Source: Tubulanus polymorphus (lineage: Eukaryota > Nemertea > Palaeonemertea > Tubulaniformes > Tubulanidae). From it: a stretch of DNA of 64,000 nucleotides. Below, in pieces: positions 11,301 through 22,674 of the stretch. The stretch covers positions 17,874,450-17,938,449 of the forward strand of contig NC_134029.1 in assembly GCF_964204645.1 (NCBI RefSeq), written 5' to 3'. Numbering within the stretch: position 1 is the first letter of the stretch; the number at the start of each line of letters is the position of its first letter. Below the pieces are notes generated by a model. It was not told the DNA's origin, did not search any database, and saw nothing but the letters and a program-made list of their open reading frames with translations. The position numbers and the translations under genes were made by a program.

Positions 11301-14300
11301 ATACCAGTGACACCAGTTGCAATGATTAATGCAAATCATACTTTCTGCAACATGACATCACTCTCTCCCAGTTGCAACATACGCTGTTCCTCTGGCTGAC
11401 AGAAGTCACACCGTTGCTGACAATAGTGCTGCAGTCGACCTACGCGGCCATTTGCGATCACACTGTGTTTTGAGTCAACTCATCCTACGCTACTTTTGGA
11501 CCTACGCTAAGATTTTGGACTTAAGACTTGACTGTGCAGCTAGACCGTGGTAATAATCCACACTTGCCTCAGTTCTGTCTTCTGGTAGCGGTTCTATAAC
11601 TTCGATGAAATTTTTTGGAAACATTCCCTCTCTGCCATCCAGTTCACCGCAAATCCAATCATCATCAATCCATCGAAGCAGTAAAATATAGTCACCTTGC
11701 TACAAAATTTTAGGAATTATACTGAAGAGAAATCAAAATAATTTCAGTTTCACAGAAATCCAGATTACATAGAGATATTGCAGCAATACCTTGAAAGACA
11801 AGTCAGTTTCGTGAGGTGAATCATAATCGAATAAGGCTTTTCCGTGTGGAAGTCCTTCTAAAGAGTAATTTGAGGCTGGCATTGAAGCTGGTTGATTCCA
11901 GGGATTGCTAGAAACTGTTGCGGGAGAACTTCTCAGATCCACCTGATCTGACGACAATTTTTTGTCTTCAGATGAAAGAAAAAATAGTTAAGATTGTAAC
12001 TGGGTAATCTCATTACCCGTTGAAAATGAAATCTCTATGCCTGGTAACCTCTGGCAGATCAACTCTTGTAAACATACCTTTGAAGATGTCCCATTTTACT
12101 TGACAGGATGACGTGTCAAATTGCAGAGATAAAGGACTAGGATTATTGATATTACGATCGACGTTTGACGTATGAAACCCGTTCGAATCGAGACACATTA
12201 ATTCATCCAGAGCAGACGTGCTGGACGAAGGGGGAATCTTCGGTTTAAATCTACAATATTCAAAATCTCTCAACTAATTTTGCAAAGCAGTTTTAAGTAT
12301 CTCGGTCACTGATCTTTATCAGGTTTAAAGCAAAATAAATTTCTGGCCAAGCGGCAATATCATAGTAAAGAGACTTTTTCAAAGCTTAGTGCACTGAAAT
12401 AATACTAAAGAAAAAGAAGACACAGAATTTGTCTTTATGGATTTTAATATTCAGGTATACAGCAAAAAAAGAAACCTAGCCACTAGTGATGGAAAAAATT
12501 TTGCAGAAAGGCCAGGCCTCCTTTTCCAAACTACTCACTTCGGTTTTGGTGGTCTTTTAGGAGGCGGTTTTCCAGGACGTGGAGGTTTAGGCTTTGATTT
12601 TTTGTCCACGAAATCATTCTGGAACGCTTCGTCGAAGCTATGACCGGAAATTGTGCTTGCGGCCGACGAGCGACGACTGGAAAGAGATGGCACTCGGTCA
12701 CTGGATACTGTCGGCGCAAGAGGCTTCACCGGGAAATGTTTCTTTTCATTCTGAAGTGCAGAAATATCGATCATATTACTGATTATATAATTACAACAGT
12801 AGACTGCCCTTGCTATGGACCCGATTGCCTCGGAATATCGCATGTCCTGAATAAAATTTTTTAAATGTTCCTACTTGAATTCATTTGTACATGGTGTAGA
12901 AAGTATATGAGATTAGTATTAGTATATAGATCAACAATTGTATTTTAAGCATTAGCTTCCGCTAGTGTTCTGTAGTAGCTTTATGAAGCTACTACAGAAT
13001 AGTAGCTAAGGTCATACGTCAAATGAAATAGTTGTACTACTCATCTTGTTGTATTTACTTGAACTCATGCGATGATGACCAATTGTCACATTTGCTTCCC
13101 TTGGGAGAAAATTTAATGATCATGCAAGATTCCAGACAAGCAGTGTACCGTACCGGTTTCTACCTAATGGCAGTACATTTTACAATGACATGCACCAATA
13201 TGTAAATATATATTGCAGTGCAGTAATGCATGTATCAAACTGTAGACTGGATCCAACCAATCACACAACTCTACTTAAAACCATATCACTTCAGATATAT
13301 AGCATATTCAGTCAAGCCGGCTTAAGTTGAATTTCTGCGCTAGTCATATCAAAATGTTTCAGCCCATTTTGCATACCAGTATCATTTGCAATGTTCACTA
13401 CTTGGTAATTCGAGTTGGACAAAATGGTCAGACTTAAACAGACTCTACTGTATTAAGCTGATGTTTTGTACTTCTTACAATGTTTCTTAAGGCTGGCTTA
13501 TGTCGACAAGCAACTCGACAATATTTTCAGCTTAAGAAAGAAACTTTGGTTCTTTGATTCAAGCAATAGCCATTTTTGTATGAGGTTTGGACGATAGCAT
13601 CTTGTAAGTATGGTGTGATATAATGTGAAGTCCTCAACACATATGACATGAAGCCTGATGAAAATGGAGGAATGACAATAACATATCGAATGTTGGGTGC
13701 ATGCCACAGATTGATATATGCAAGCTCAAAATTTAGACTCATGAAAGTGCTTACTACGAGGGAAGAAGGTATATATTTCATGCAATGACTCGAGGACTGA
13801 ATGTCATTCTAATTTGAATTTACCCGCATTTGTGAGCGATTAGGTTCAGAAAGAGGAGCTTTATTTTCTGGTGGAACCGGTTTTCCACGAGTTATTCTTC
13901 TCGTTACTGTAGTCGTGGTGGTATTCTTGTCCTTTTGTGCGGCACTCGCAGCCACACCTGCGACTGCACCTGCCGCTGTGAGTACCCCGATACACATCGG
14001 TAACGGCAGAATAATAGGAACTCCGGCGAGCGAATCATTTTTCTTCACGGCGGTCGCAGTTGTGGTCGTTTTTGTGACTGTTCTTTTGATAACTTGAGGT
14101 CGGGGAGTGTGATCGGATTTAACCGTATCTGATGTTTTCGGGATAGCTGTATTCGGATTCGAATTATGAGAAAGTCGTGCACGGGAGATCTGCTCGTTTT
14201 GGCGATTTTCAAGGATTTCAAGATTGGTTTGTTTATTGTGGTTATATTCAATCATAGAAGCAGGTCTAGGTCGGACAGAAGGAGGGCGACATCGCTGGGT

Positions 14301-17300
14301 GCGTGGTGTTGATGCCGGGGAAGGTTTACTCCTTACATTTCCAATTTCTGGTGAGAAGTCGATTAGCGATGCCGATGGTGGAGGTGCCTACAATAAGAGC
14401 AATTCAAAATGAAAAAATTAACTAAAGATTGCACGGATAATCTTTTTAAAGATTCTTGCTCGTGATTGTTTTGCTAGTACTTACAGTGACTGATGACTTT
14501 TTAGCAGCGGGCACTGGAAGAGAAAAATATTCGAAGGTTTATTTCATAACACGGTGTGCCGCTTTCATTTTCAATATTTACATGAATACAGACCATATAA
14601 TATAGGCCAACCGTTCCATATATTTATCATCGTAATTTTATCAAAGGAAAGGAAAATATGCATCAAAATGCAGAAAATACAGCTACGATTTTCAAAATTG
14701 TAACTATTCCTTGCACTTTTGAATGCTTAGCATCTATGACAGTCACACAAGGATGTGATAGGTTTCGGTGGTATTGTGAGCAAATTTTTATCCTTTAACA
14801 ATACCTAAACTCGGTTCCTAATTTGGTAACTACCTAATAGGGTAAAAACAAATAAATACAAACTAGGCACAACTTTCTCATTGCCTATTTCTCGAAATTG
14901 AAGGAGTTGTAAGAGAGTTTTGGGAATTTCATTCATATCAAAGGAGTTTCAAGCACCATTAAAAAGTATTTTGAAGGAGTTCTTAAGGAATCAAGGAGTG
15001 CTAGGGACCCTATTATTTCTCCGCAAATACTAGCCACCCCTGAATTTATATTGGTTAAAGAAGCAGCTATGAAAGGTGCCTGGACATCAATAAGGGAATA
15101 TAAATTCTATAAAGTTTCCTCATTACACTGCGAAAAGAGAAATCTTTACCTGGTGGTTTTTTCGGGCGAATAATAGTTGGTTTTTTAGCATCAGTCTGTA
15201 CAGATTCGGGATAAAAAATAGACTCGGGTTTCGTTGGTTTAGCAATGACTTTTGGTGGCGGGTTTATAGGTGCTGTCTTCAGCGGTGCGCTGTCACTACG
15301 AAATCCTACTTCACTCATTGGCCGAGCATCAACTACGGTGATTTCGATTTTCCTGAAACATTCACCAAGAAAAAATTCCTTGCCGGAGTACGTAAAGGGA
15401 CAGAAAAACACATTTTTGCTTCTCATTCAGAAATGATAGATTTACCTTTTATCAGACGAACCAGGTTTGGAGGCTGGAATTGGTTTTGGAGCTTTGAACA
15501 ATGGATTGTCAATAGCACCTAATAACGAATAGAAACGAAAAAAAATATCGAGAACATGAGATTGTAAGCAAGACAAGTCCAGCTTGAACAGTAGAAATAA
15601 CATTACGGATCGAGTTGCATAGTTCTCAGCTAAAATTTGAACGTCGAAAATGAACTAAAATACTAAAACTTTTAACAAGAACTGTGGAAGAATAGTTTCA
15701 TTGTTGATAGTGGTATGTCAACTGGTGATCACAATCCATACACTTTCAAATACCCTGCGACTTCCTAGTAAAAGCAGAACTTTCCCGGCGTTCTGATGAA
15801 TGAACGGAAGTAAGGAAGACCCAAGTAGTAAGCAGAAAACCTTCCCACTTTCAGCTAAAAAATCTTCATAGGAATTGACCAGGAGTTGACCATATGAAAA
15901 AAGATTGTAAACATTGTTAAGTTCTAATGACAGGTATGGAGACCATAAATTACAATTCACAGGGAAAACAAGCGGACAAAATAAATACTATTTCTCTGCG
16001 TTTTATCAAATTTTCAGTGTTTCCCTGTTTTCCAGAATCGTGGTCACCCTGGTCTGGTACATCTTACTAGGACAGGATTTTGTAACGTGACAATCTTACA
16101 TGGAAATGGCGGAATAGCCGAAGACACTCGTAGGTGGTAAACAGATACACATGAAACTCATCACAAATCTTAATGTTTAAAAACGATATTCTTACATATC
16201 AAAGATTAGACACAGATCAGAAATTGTGTACAATGTTTTGGACTCTCACTAGAGACTACTGTCTGCCGAAATGCAGCGTCATCTTAGTTTTTGATCATCA
16301 ATAAGTATCGTTTTAAAATTTGAAATATGTATAGGAAAGCCTATTGGGTTTTATACACGATAATTGAACTTTTTATTCAGTTAAATTCTAAAAGTCACCA
16401 TGGATATAAAACAGTGTATAGGCCTGCCCGATGATGGCTGTATTCTGGTGGAATATTCATCATTAGGCTAATGGGAGGATTTAGATACAAGACCATTTCA
16501 AAACCTTATCCGAAGAATCAATTTTTCTAGCGATTACAGTGTGTCAATTGGCAACTCCATTAGTGGTTTTACACGATCCACCGCGGCACGAGTGTCTATT
16601 GTTAAGATGGATAGATGGGTTAAAGAACTAATTGGGCCTAGAAATAATCAGATAGCCTACAAGAATGCATTAACAATCAGTTAGTATGTGAAGATAACCT
16701 GTCACATTCAGTGGCGGATCAAGACTGTATTATTTTGCTATACTACCGTACTCTAACTCGAAATCAATATATTTGATATTTTCTGCTGCCTGATACAGCT
16801 ATGAATTCAACAAACATTTGCAACTGAATCCAAAAATTAGCAAAGGCTTAAACCCTCATAGAAATAACACTAATAATAATTCATCTTCTTATATAGGCTA
16901 GTGCACTCCTAAAAATTGTAATCAGTGCGCTCTACATCGGTACAAAATAAACTTGAGCTGATAAATAGTAATCGAAAACACTTGGAGAATAAATGTTAAG
17001 TTAAAACTTACAGGTAAGTAAGATTAATTGCGGTTATAAGTTTTCCTTAAAAAAAAGTATGTTTTCAAATTCATCTTAAAACATTGAACTGATGAACTTT
17101 TTGTAGTTGGTTCCACAAGACAGGTGTTATAGATTGAAATGCCAACTATTGTTGATTATTAGGCCTTACGCACCCGATGTTTAAGAAATGTGTATTAATG
17201 TACCAAATATGTATGACGTGTGAATTTCCAATTTCTTTGTATGAAGTTTTTTCTGGGACCCTCTAAATTTTGCATTAAGCCTCAGCTACTCGTCTTTTCG

Positions 17301-20300
17301 GGGGGATACGATGAGTGCCCTTTTCGAGATCTATTACCTGTGTCACTGGGAAATATATGAAGCTGGATAAACTGCTATCTTATTTCCACAGAAAGGGGTT
17401 TGAATAACTGTAAACTCACCATAAGTGCGAGGCTGTCCTGGTTTACTAGGAGGTGGAGGAGCTTTTCTGGTTGGTTTCGCATCTCCTGAAAATAATAGAC
17501 AGTTCTGACAATCATATCACAGACATTAAAATAATATGGCGAAATAAACTAATGCATAAGTAAGATAAAATCATAAAAAAAGCTCTCAAGTCGAAGGAAG
17601 ATGTTGGGTCCTGTCTATAGTGAACTGACATTAATCTCAGTGTAGAGTTAACAAATAACTAGGGGTCCAGGGACACCATGCCCACTTGGGAAGTGGTTTC
17701 CAATGCTCAACAATCTAGCAACTTCAATATTCAACGCCCCCTGGTGACCATATACAAAAACCAATGACCTTGACACTCACTACAATCATAGAACATGTCA
17801 GCAGCAGCTTTTACAATTGATTGTAATAACAATATATGCCTCGTTACCGATTTAATATGGAAATACTAAGTTATTCTACTATTAAATGCCCCCTGGTGAC
17901 CATATGCAAAACCCAATGACCTTGTAACTCACCACAATCATAGAACATGTCATTAACTACAACTTTACAAGTGATCATGGTAACAAAATATGCCTAGGTA
18001 CCAATCAAATAAGGAAGTTATTCTACTATTCAACGCCCCCTGGTGACCATATAGAAAATCTAATGTCCTGAAAACTCACCACAATCATAGACGATGTCAT
18101 GAGCTACAACTTTGCAATTGATTGTGGTAACAAAATATGCATAGGTACAAATATAATATAGAAATACTAAGTTATTGTATTATTCAATGCCCCCCTGGCG
18201 GCCATATACAAAAACCAATGACCTTGAAACTCACCAAAATCATAGAACACGTTATGAGCTACAACTTTCTAATTCATTGTTGTAACAAAATATGCTTAGG
18301 TATCAATATAATGTCGAAAAACTTTTTCCCACCTACGAATGAGTACTGATGACACCAAGATGGCCGCCAAATGCGTCATAATTGGCTGATGAAAAATACC
18401 AGTCTAAGGTATAAAACATCCCTTTCCAAAGAATACCCATCACAAATTGCAATGAGAAATGGCAAAAGAGTAGGAAGCTACATGACTAAATTGACATTTT
18501 TGGGCACTAAAAAGGTCATTGGACGGCCATCTTGAGTCCGATCGACCCAATACTTGATACGCTGATGGGCCCTTGGGGGATTCAAATATAAACGAAAGAT
18601 CAAGGTGATTGATCAAAGCGTCTTCAAAATTTCCATCAAAAAGTTCAAAAATGTGTAAAAAGTGCTGATTTTGGCGAACAACAATGGCTGCCAGTTGGCC
18701 ATCTTGATTGTGACAGGGCCAGCTTTTGGGCTGAAGATGTGTCTAGGGTAGATACATGTGCAACCCAAATATCAAGACATTACATCGAAGCGTCTTCAAA
18801 ACTTCGCAAAATAGGGCCTAACTGGATTCCGTCTAGGGACGGACGGACGAAAAGTGAACGCAATAGCCCGCTGGGACTTAAGTCCCAAGTGGGCTAAAAA
18901 CCCACAGTAGATATATAGAAAAGTTTATTATCTGACAGTTTCGGGGTTACTTCTAAACCTCATCATCAGAGAAACTAAAATGATGCAATAATGAATTAGG
19001 CTACAGCAATACAAAAATATAGTGGTCACTAAGGAAGGAGACCAGGAGCTAAGAAACAATCACTGAAAAGGATTATGTAGCAGATATGTACATACCATAT
19101 AATATGTATTTAGGTAAGAGTTGTTACGGGGGGGAGAAACCTGTATTAGAATTTTAAGAAAGAAAAAAAATATTTTGCTTATCATTTCCAAATCGATTTT
19201 TGTGCCAAATTCTCAAACTTAAGTCACAAACTTGCGTCAGTCATATTTTTCTTATGGTCCAAACGATTAGAAATGCTGTAAGTTGGAGACTAGGGCTTAA
19301 ACAAGTTGAGGTATGTGTGTAGGCCTCGACTTAGCAGTATTTATACATGTATAAGATAAGTCGATACATGGTACTTAAAGCTCTGTCTCCTTTGAGTTGC
19401 AGTTATCTGTATGTAAGTTTATTTTGAGCTGTGGAAAATTTTTCAGTCCCAAAACATCGGACTAAACCGTAGTTTACTGTATGATATATGCCTACAATAA
19501 ATCCGAATGGCTGTTTACAATAATGCCAATAATTGCTTGTTGCTATACTTTATGTCACTAGTATTCGTTTGTTTTAATACTAGGTATAATCAGAGGCAGA
19601 TAAGGATTTTGGATCTGGACAGTTTGCTGTGCATTTATTTCTCAACCCTCAGAAAATCCTAGGCCTACTCATCCACAGAATCTATGAACGGAGTGTTCAA
19701 ACAGTACATATGATTTTATGGGGGGTGGGTAATAAGAAATAGGCCTATGTACTAACTTTGTATTTCGGAGAAAAATGAAGGCCTACGTACTTTTCACTGT
19801 TTAAAACATGTAAGGTATTTTGTGGATGATGAATATCCTAAAACATGTAAAAAACTGTCTGATGCAAAAGTAAATGAATCACAGCATCCTACTTCCTATA
19901 TAATATCGAGTTGATAATAGTGTTGTTTCAGTATGTACCGATTATCATCAGTGAAACAAGTTACAGGATCGAACAAGGATAAGGGTTTACAGCTAAGTAG
20001 GCCGTATGTACCTATTTGAATGCTCCTTAACCCTTTCAGTGTGTCTAAACTGTGCAATGTGTAAATTTATTTTTTAACACACTCAACCCGCTAAGCGCCA
20101 CTTAGGACATTACGAGCGGTTCAACGTTTCTTTTTCCCAATGGGGGAGAGACCAGAGAAGAACCTTCGACCAAGAAACTCTGTCGCCACCAGGGTTTGAA
20201 CCCATAAACCCCGGCTTAACCCACTCGGCCACTGCGCCTCTCAAATCAGCATTGATGAACTTAGCTAGTGCAACGTGTCACGGTGGTGTGTTGATATTAG

Positions 20301-21468
20301 TCGTTAATAGTTTTTAGGTCTATCTCTATTGAAAGATGGCGGTACCGGTCAAATGTAGTGGAATATCAGTTACTAACGATACACCATGCTGTACTACCTG
20401 TTATTCAATACACTGAGATATACATCGAGATATAACTTTTCTCGATCTAGACTATTGAAAGCGTATTATTATCTGGCGTCTGAAGTGGGAAATGATAAAG
20501 AACGTCCTCAACCTAATGATTGCAATATTCACTCAGCTTAAGTGCAGCCCCACCACCTGCGGCTGCAAAGTATTTTATTCTTGCAAAGGTTCGACTGCAA
20601 ATAGGGCCTAATCTGTCATTATTACATTGGTAACTATTGTAACGGGGCACGAGCACTACTAAATGCTTTTCAAGACCAGCCACAGACTATGATACACTAG
20701 ACGCAACTTTTGAGCAGTTGACGTAAACATTGGTACCAGAAATCTTTCGAAAAGTCGATATATTTGAGAGTTTGTCTGCATACCAAACGATCTACTACGG
20801 GTTTTTCTCAGCTAGGTAGGCCTACTGTCCTACTAATCTACTTATTGGAGGGGCAACTACCTGCCTCTATTCTTTATATAGTCTACCCTAGTCAGTAACC
20901 GGTCTGTGGTTTAGTTTCACGATCGGATAATTTTCACAAACCACGCCCATGGATCATTCATTTATTTAGTACGCATAAAATGTGCATTTTTCAACCCCCC
21001 TCCCCCTCTACAGCTCTATAGGCCTATGCAATATCGACCATTTTTTCATATACATTAAGTATAACAGTACGCAATTGCACTGACCCCTCCCCCCTTCCCT
21101 AATGCGTACGAATGACCCCCGTCTGATTATAGAAGCTTACCACCAAAACCTGCCCTGCCCACGCCCCTCTGTGGTGGCGGCAACAACCAGCAGCAGAGCA
21201 GTTGGCTACTTAAAAAATGAAGAGGTGTGTCAATTAGCCTAGCTAGAGAGAATAAGTTTACAGAGGATTAAAGAGAGGGAGGATTGATAGGACTATTTCT
21301 TTTTCAAAATTTAGATCAATCTCATGACTTACTTATTAATAGTAGTACAGTAAGTCTAAGACTAAAAAAAGGAAGGTTTTAATCGTAGACATAATTACAC
21401 AAATCAAAAACAAATTGCCGAATATTACCTGCATATATTGGCTGCTCGTCAAACTTGTTCCACGACAT
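7933..21468 (-). CDS. SH3D19: SH3 domain-containing protein 19-like adaptor (five SH3 domains), complete, 15 coding exons
   Basis: Exons in transcript order: 21468-21429, 17485-17420, 15518-15446, 15352-15150, 14513-14485, 14387-13824, 12750-12539, 12250-12078, 11965-11790, 11699-11568, 11055-10648, 10187-9813, 8916-8730, 8352-8216, 8064-7933. All junctions are GT-AG except a GC donor after exon 10. Every phase matches, and the sum is 2907 nt (968 residues plus stop). The N-terminal half is proline-rich and basic (KAPPPPSKPGQP, KPTIIRPKKPP, PRPGKPPPKRPPKPK). Five SH3 domains follow at about residues 494-551, 574-631, 675-733, 821-877 and 907-964. This order and number are those of vertebrate SH3D19/EBP/Eve-1 (about 790 aa), which binds ADAM-protease tails and endocytic/Grb2-type partners. 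Orthology is inferred from this architecture, without a search. Confidence 0.9.
8730..8916 (-). CDS. SH3D19: SH3D19-like exon 13: fourth SH3 domain
   Basis: One exon carries a full SH3: CIALYDYAGMNEGDLSFKEG, EDWLMGYL, GMVPRTYVDI. The motifs are classical, including the PxxY tyrosine. There is no intron after the RT loop. The acceptor is TTCAG and the donor is G|GTACGT, phase 1. Confidence 0.9.
9479..9800. mobile_element. Inverted-repeat element, AAGCCTAGCGCACA family, copy 1 (SH3D19-like intron 12)
   Basis: It starts TTAAGCCTAGCGCACACAGC and ends in the inverse, GCTGTGTGCACTCTAGGCTTAA. The interior has further paired arms (GAAACGATTT, TTGTTTCATG-type). TTAA is present at both ends, which would suit piggyBac-type target duplication, although no CCC termini are seen. 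It has no ORF. Confidence 0.75.
9813..10187 (-). CDS. SH3D19: SH3D19-like exon 12: rest of third SH3 domain and Ser-rich linker
   Basis: The exon begins PGDRITVISQVDPDWLFGEM and GRFPATFVDHLPADLPPY, completing SH3-3. About 80 Ser/Asn/Asp-rich residues follow, with a run of serines. The donor GTAAAC lies only 12 bases from the end of an inserted inverted-repeat element (9479-9800). Confidence 0.88.
10648..11055 (-). CDS. SH3D19: SH3D19-like exon 11: complete second SH3 domain and start of the third
   Basis: The exon encodes a whole SH3 domain: CRALFDFEAQTADDLSFSSG, then TEWAQGEL and GLFPLAFVEIVEDLP. A 40-residue acidic, Trp-containing linker follows, then the first half of SH3-3 (VYAQYEFDGIEGELSIL). 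SH3-2 has no intron after its RT loop, unlike SH3-1, -3 and -5. Confidence 0.9.
11568..11965 (-). CDS. SH3D19: SH3D19-like exons 9-10: first SH3 domain
   Basis: Exon 9 (11965-11790) ends with the RT loop, GKALFDYDSPHETDLSFK. Exon 10 (11699-11568) continues QGDYILLLRWIDDDWICGEL and GMFPKNFIEVIEPLPED. The ALFDY, DDW and FP motifs are intact, but the usual PxxY tyrosine is Phe (FPKNF). The intron between them falls just after the RT loop. Exon 10 ends ACTGAG followed by GCAAGTG, a consensus GC donor; the downstream acceptor is 11056. Confidence 0.88.
12967..13004. repeat. Perfect 14-bp stem hairpin
   Basis: TTCTGTAGTAGCTT, loop TATG, AAGCTACTACAGAA. It lies in intron 6 of the SH3D19-like gene. 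The stem is too short for a typical microRNA precursor, so I only record the structure. Confidence 0.6.
13486..13530. repeat. Solitary end of the AAGGCTGGCTTATGTCGACA element
   Basis: The sequence TTAAGGCTGGCTTATGTCGA continues CAAGCAAC. It is the same terminal sequence as the element at 52693-53501. The other end is not found nearby, so it is a truncated copy or a solo end. It begins with TTAA. Confidence 0.65.
13824..14387 (-). CDS. SH3D19: SH3D19-like exon 6: disordered linker with a membrane-like hydrophobic stretch
   Basis: This exon has 188 codons (residues 138-325). It begins APPPSASLIDFSPEIG and is rich in Pro, Ser, Thr and Arg. At about residues 258-287 it carries an uninterrupted apolar run (GVPIILPLPMCIGVLTAAGA, continuing AVAGVAASAA). 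The run is flanked by Lys/Thr-rich segments (TKTTTTATAVKK before, QKDKNTTTTTVTRR after). The run is long enough to span a membrane, which I do not expect in this cytosolic adaptor family. The frame is open across the whole exon with good splice sites on both sides. Confidence 0.8.
14485..14513 (-). CDS. SH3D19: SH3D19-like exon 5, 29-nt microexon
   Basis: The microexon reads (G)TG CCC GCT GCT AAA AAG TCA TCA GTC ACT, i.e. VPAAKKSSVT. It sits between CTTCCAG and GTAAGTACT. It turns the phase-1 end of exon 4 into the phase-0 start of exon 6, so the reading frame needs it, or an equivalent, to be included. The residues are Lys/Ser-rich, like the surrounding disordered region. Confidence 0.75.
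17657..18900. mobile_element. Non-autonomous transposon with central 154-bp tandem repeats, copy 2 (SH3D19-like intron 1)
   Basis: The same left end, four units and right hairpin as the copy at 5185-6452, in the same orientation. Unit starts lie at about 17733, 17885, 18032 and 18186; the 147-bp gap reflects a small deletion. Both copies end GGGACTTAAGTCCCAAGTGG (copy 1 with TAAAG) then GCTAAAAAC. The two copies differ by many point changes and small indels, so they are separate insertions, not a recent local duplication. Confidence 0.8.
18901..21428. other. Rest of SH3D19-like intron 1
   Basis: I see no further exon here. The stretch contains the SINE at 20058-20240 and a degenerate member (about 20947-21120) of the GTACGTA palindrome family that is better preserved at 23098-23261. 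Confidence 0.5.
20058..20240 (-). mobile_element. tRNA-derived SINE
   Basis: Read on the minus strand it begins GAGGCGCAGTGGCCGAGTGG, a Leu/Ser-tRNA-like A box. About 25 bases later comes a B box, GGGTTCAAACCC. A non-tRNA body follows, ending near CTAAGTGGCGCTTAGCGGGT and an A/T-rich tail. The tRNA-like half lacks a complete cloverleaf and 3' half, so it is a SINE and not a tRNA gene. It sits in intron 1 of the SH3D19-like gene. Confidence 0.8.
21429..21468 (-). CDS. SH3D19: SH3D19-like exon 1 with start codon
   Basis: Forty coding bases give MSWNKFDEQPIYA plus one base, then GTAATA. The phase-1 end joins the phase-1 start of the exon at 17485, making a smooth proline-rich N-terminus (YAGDAKPTRKAPPPP). 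The ATG has A at -3. No upstream in-frame coding was seen. An overlapping upstream ATG lies at 21475. Confidence 0.8.
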
Positions 21469-21475
21469 GGTTCAT
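21449..21475 (-). promoter_or_regulatory. Upstream ORF overlapping the SH3D19-like start
   Basis: An ATG seven bases before the chosen start opens an eight-residue frame (MNHVVEQV) that stops at TGA inside the main coding exon. Ribosomes using it would bypass the main start, so it could damp translation. Its context is weaker than that of the main ATG. This is read from the DNA only; transcript coverage is unknown. Confidence 0.45.
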
Positions 21476-21872
21476 GTAATAAAACCGCTTCATTAGACGC
21501 GTCTTCTTCACAGATTAATCAGATTTTCGATCGTTTTTTTTACTTCCTGGAACTGTGTTATGATTTTTGGCAGCCGGCTGCTGCTGCCGCCTACTAGCGG
21601 TACGGCGCATTAAAATAATTTTTAGGTTCGAGCCCTGCAATTTAATCAGTTCATAGATCCGGATTGTGTGGGGTTCGACTATTTCACATGGCTCAGGATG
21701 ACCTTTTTATCAAGTACGCGATCTTTGAAAATGGCGGCTTTTTCAATCGGATTTAGGGTCTAGAGGTCCCAGGCGGTTAGGGTAAGGTGTAGAGTTTTAG
21801 GATTAGGCATTATAATAGGGTAGGTTAGGGTAAGGCTAAAAGTAGTAAGACAGGAGCGATTCCGGCAGTTCG

Positions 21873-21960
21873 GCTTTGTGGCTCAATTGGTAGAACATTA
21901 CGCTTGCACTCTTAAGATGTTTTTAAGGTCGAATCCCAATTTTCATTGTTCTTCTAATCT
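21873..21960 (+). mobile_element. tRNA-like SINE fragment
   Basis: TGGCTCAATTGGTAGAACAT resembles an A box. The B box GGTCGAATCCC follows about 45 bases on, then CAATTTTCATTGTT. A second copy with the same B box and the same CCCAATTTTCATTGTT tail lies at 37225-37315. The shared non-tRNA tail indicates a SINE family. Confidence 0.6.
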
Positions 21961-22605
21961 TTGTAATTTCCTAATTTTGATATAAAGGTCATCCTGAGCA
22001 TTGTGAAATAGTATGTATGCATATGGGTGTATGTATGTATGTATGTATATATGTGAATGTATAGGTCGACCAAAAATTATATTCGGATAAGATCAAAATC
22101 CCAATTCAACTGATCCGCATTATTCGGGTCTACTACCGCATTGGTGATTTCCCTACCATCCGAAAAAAAAACAAACATAACAAAACAAATCATTTTCTTC
22201 TTTGATTATTCGTTTTCATATATTAATTTATTATTCGTATTTAAAATAGAAATGTAGACTTTTTGCACATTTTTGTCACCGAGAACACGTGATGCCCGGG
22301 CGCGCTTCTTTTCATTTCGTATGAGATTACAAAAACCGGATCTATTCAAATCCCGGCCGCGGACGAAAAAAGTTTTTTAAACGGAATCCAATCGAAAATC
22401 CTTCCGAAAGTTTTAAAAAAACCACTTGTACGCCTGCGTGAACTTTAAGAGCAACGTCGGCGTCGTAAAATTTTTTCAGCAGCTACGTCGAATGCAGCGC
22501 AATATTCAGAATATCGATCGGACCGGAGGGATTCATGGACGAATATCCGTCAGGAGTGAAAAATACTTATACACCATGTATGGACTAAAAATACTTATAC
22601 ACCAT

Positions 22606-22606
22606 G

Positions 22607-22671
<65 letters not shown>
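22606..22671. repeat. (AT)n microsatellite
   Basis: About 65 bp of uninterrupted AT dinucleotides. The short open frames running through it are artefacts of the repeat. Confidence 0.95.

Positions 22672-22674
<3 letters not shown>

Noticed and set aside
20058-20240. A tRNA gene
   Set aside because: A and B boxes are present but no full cloverleaf; an attached non-tRNA body and tail make it a SINE.
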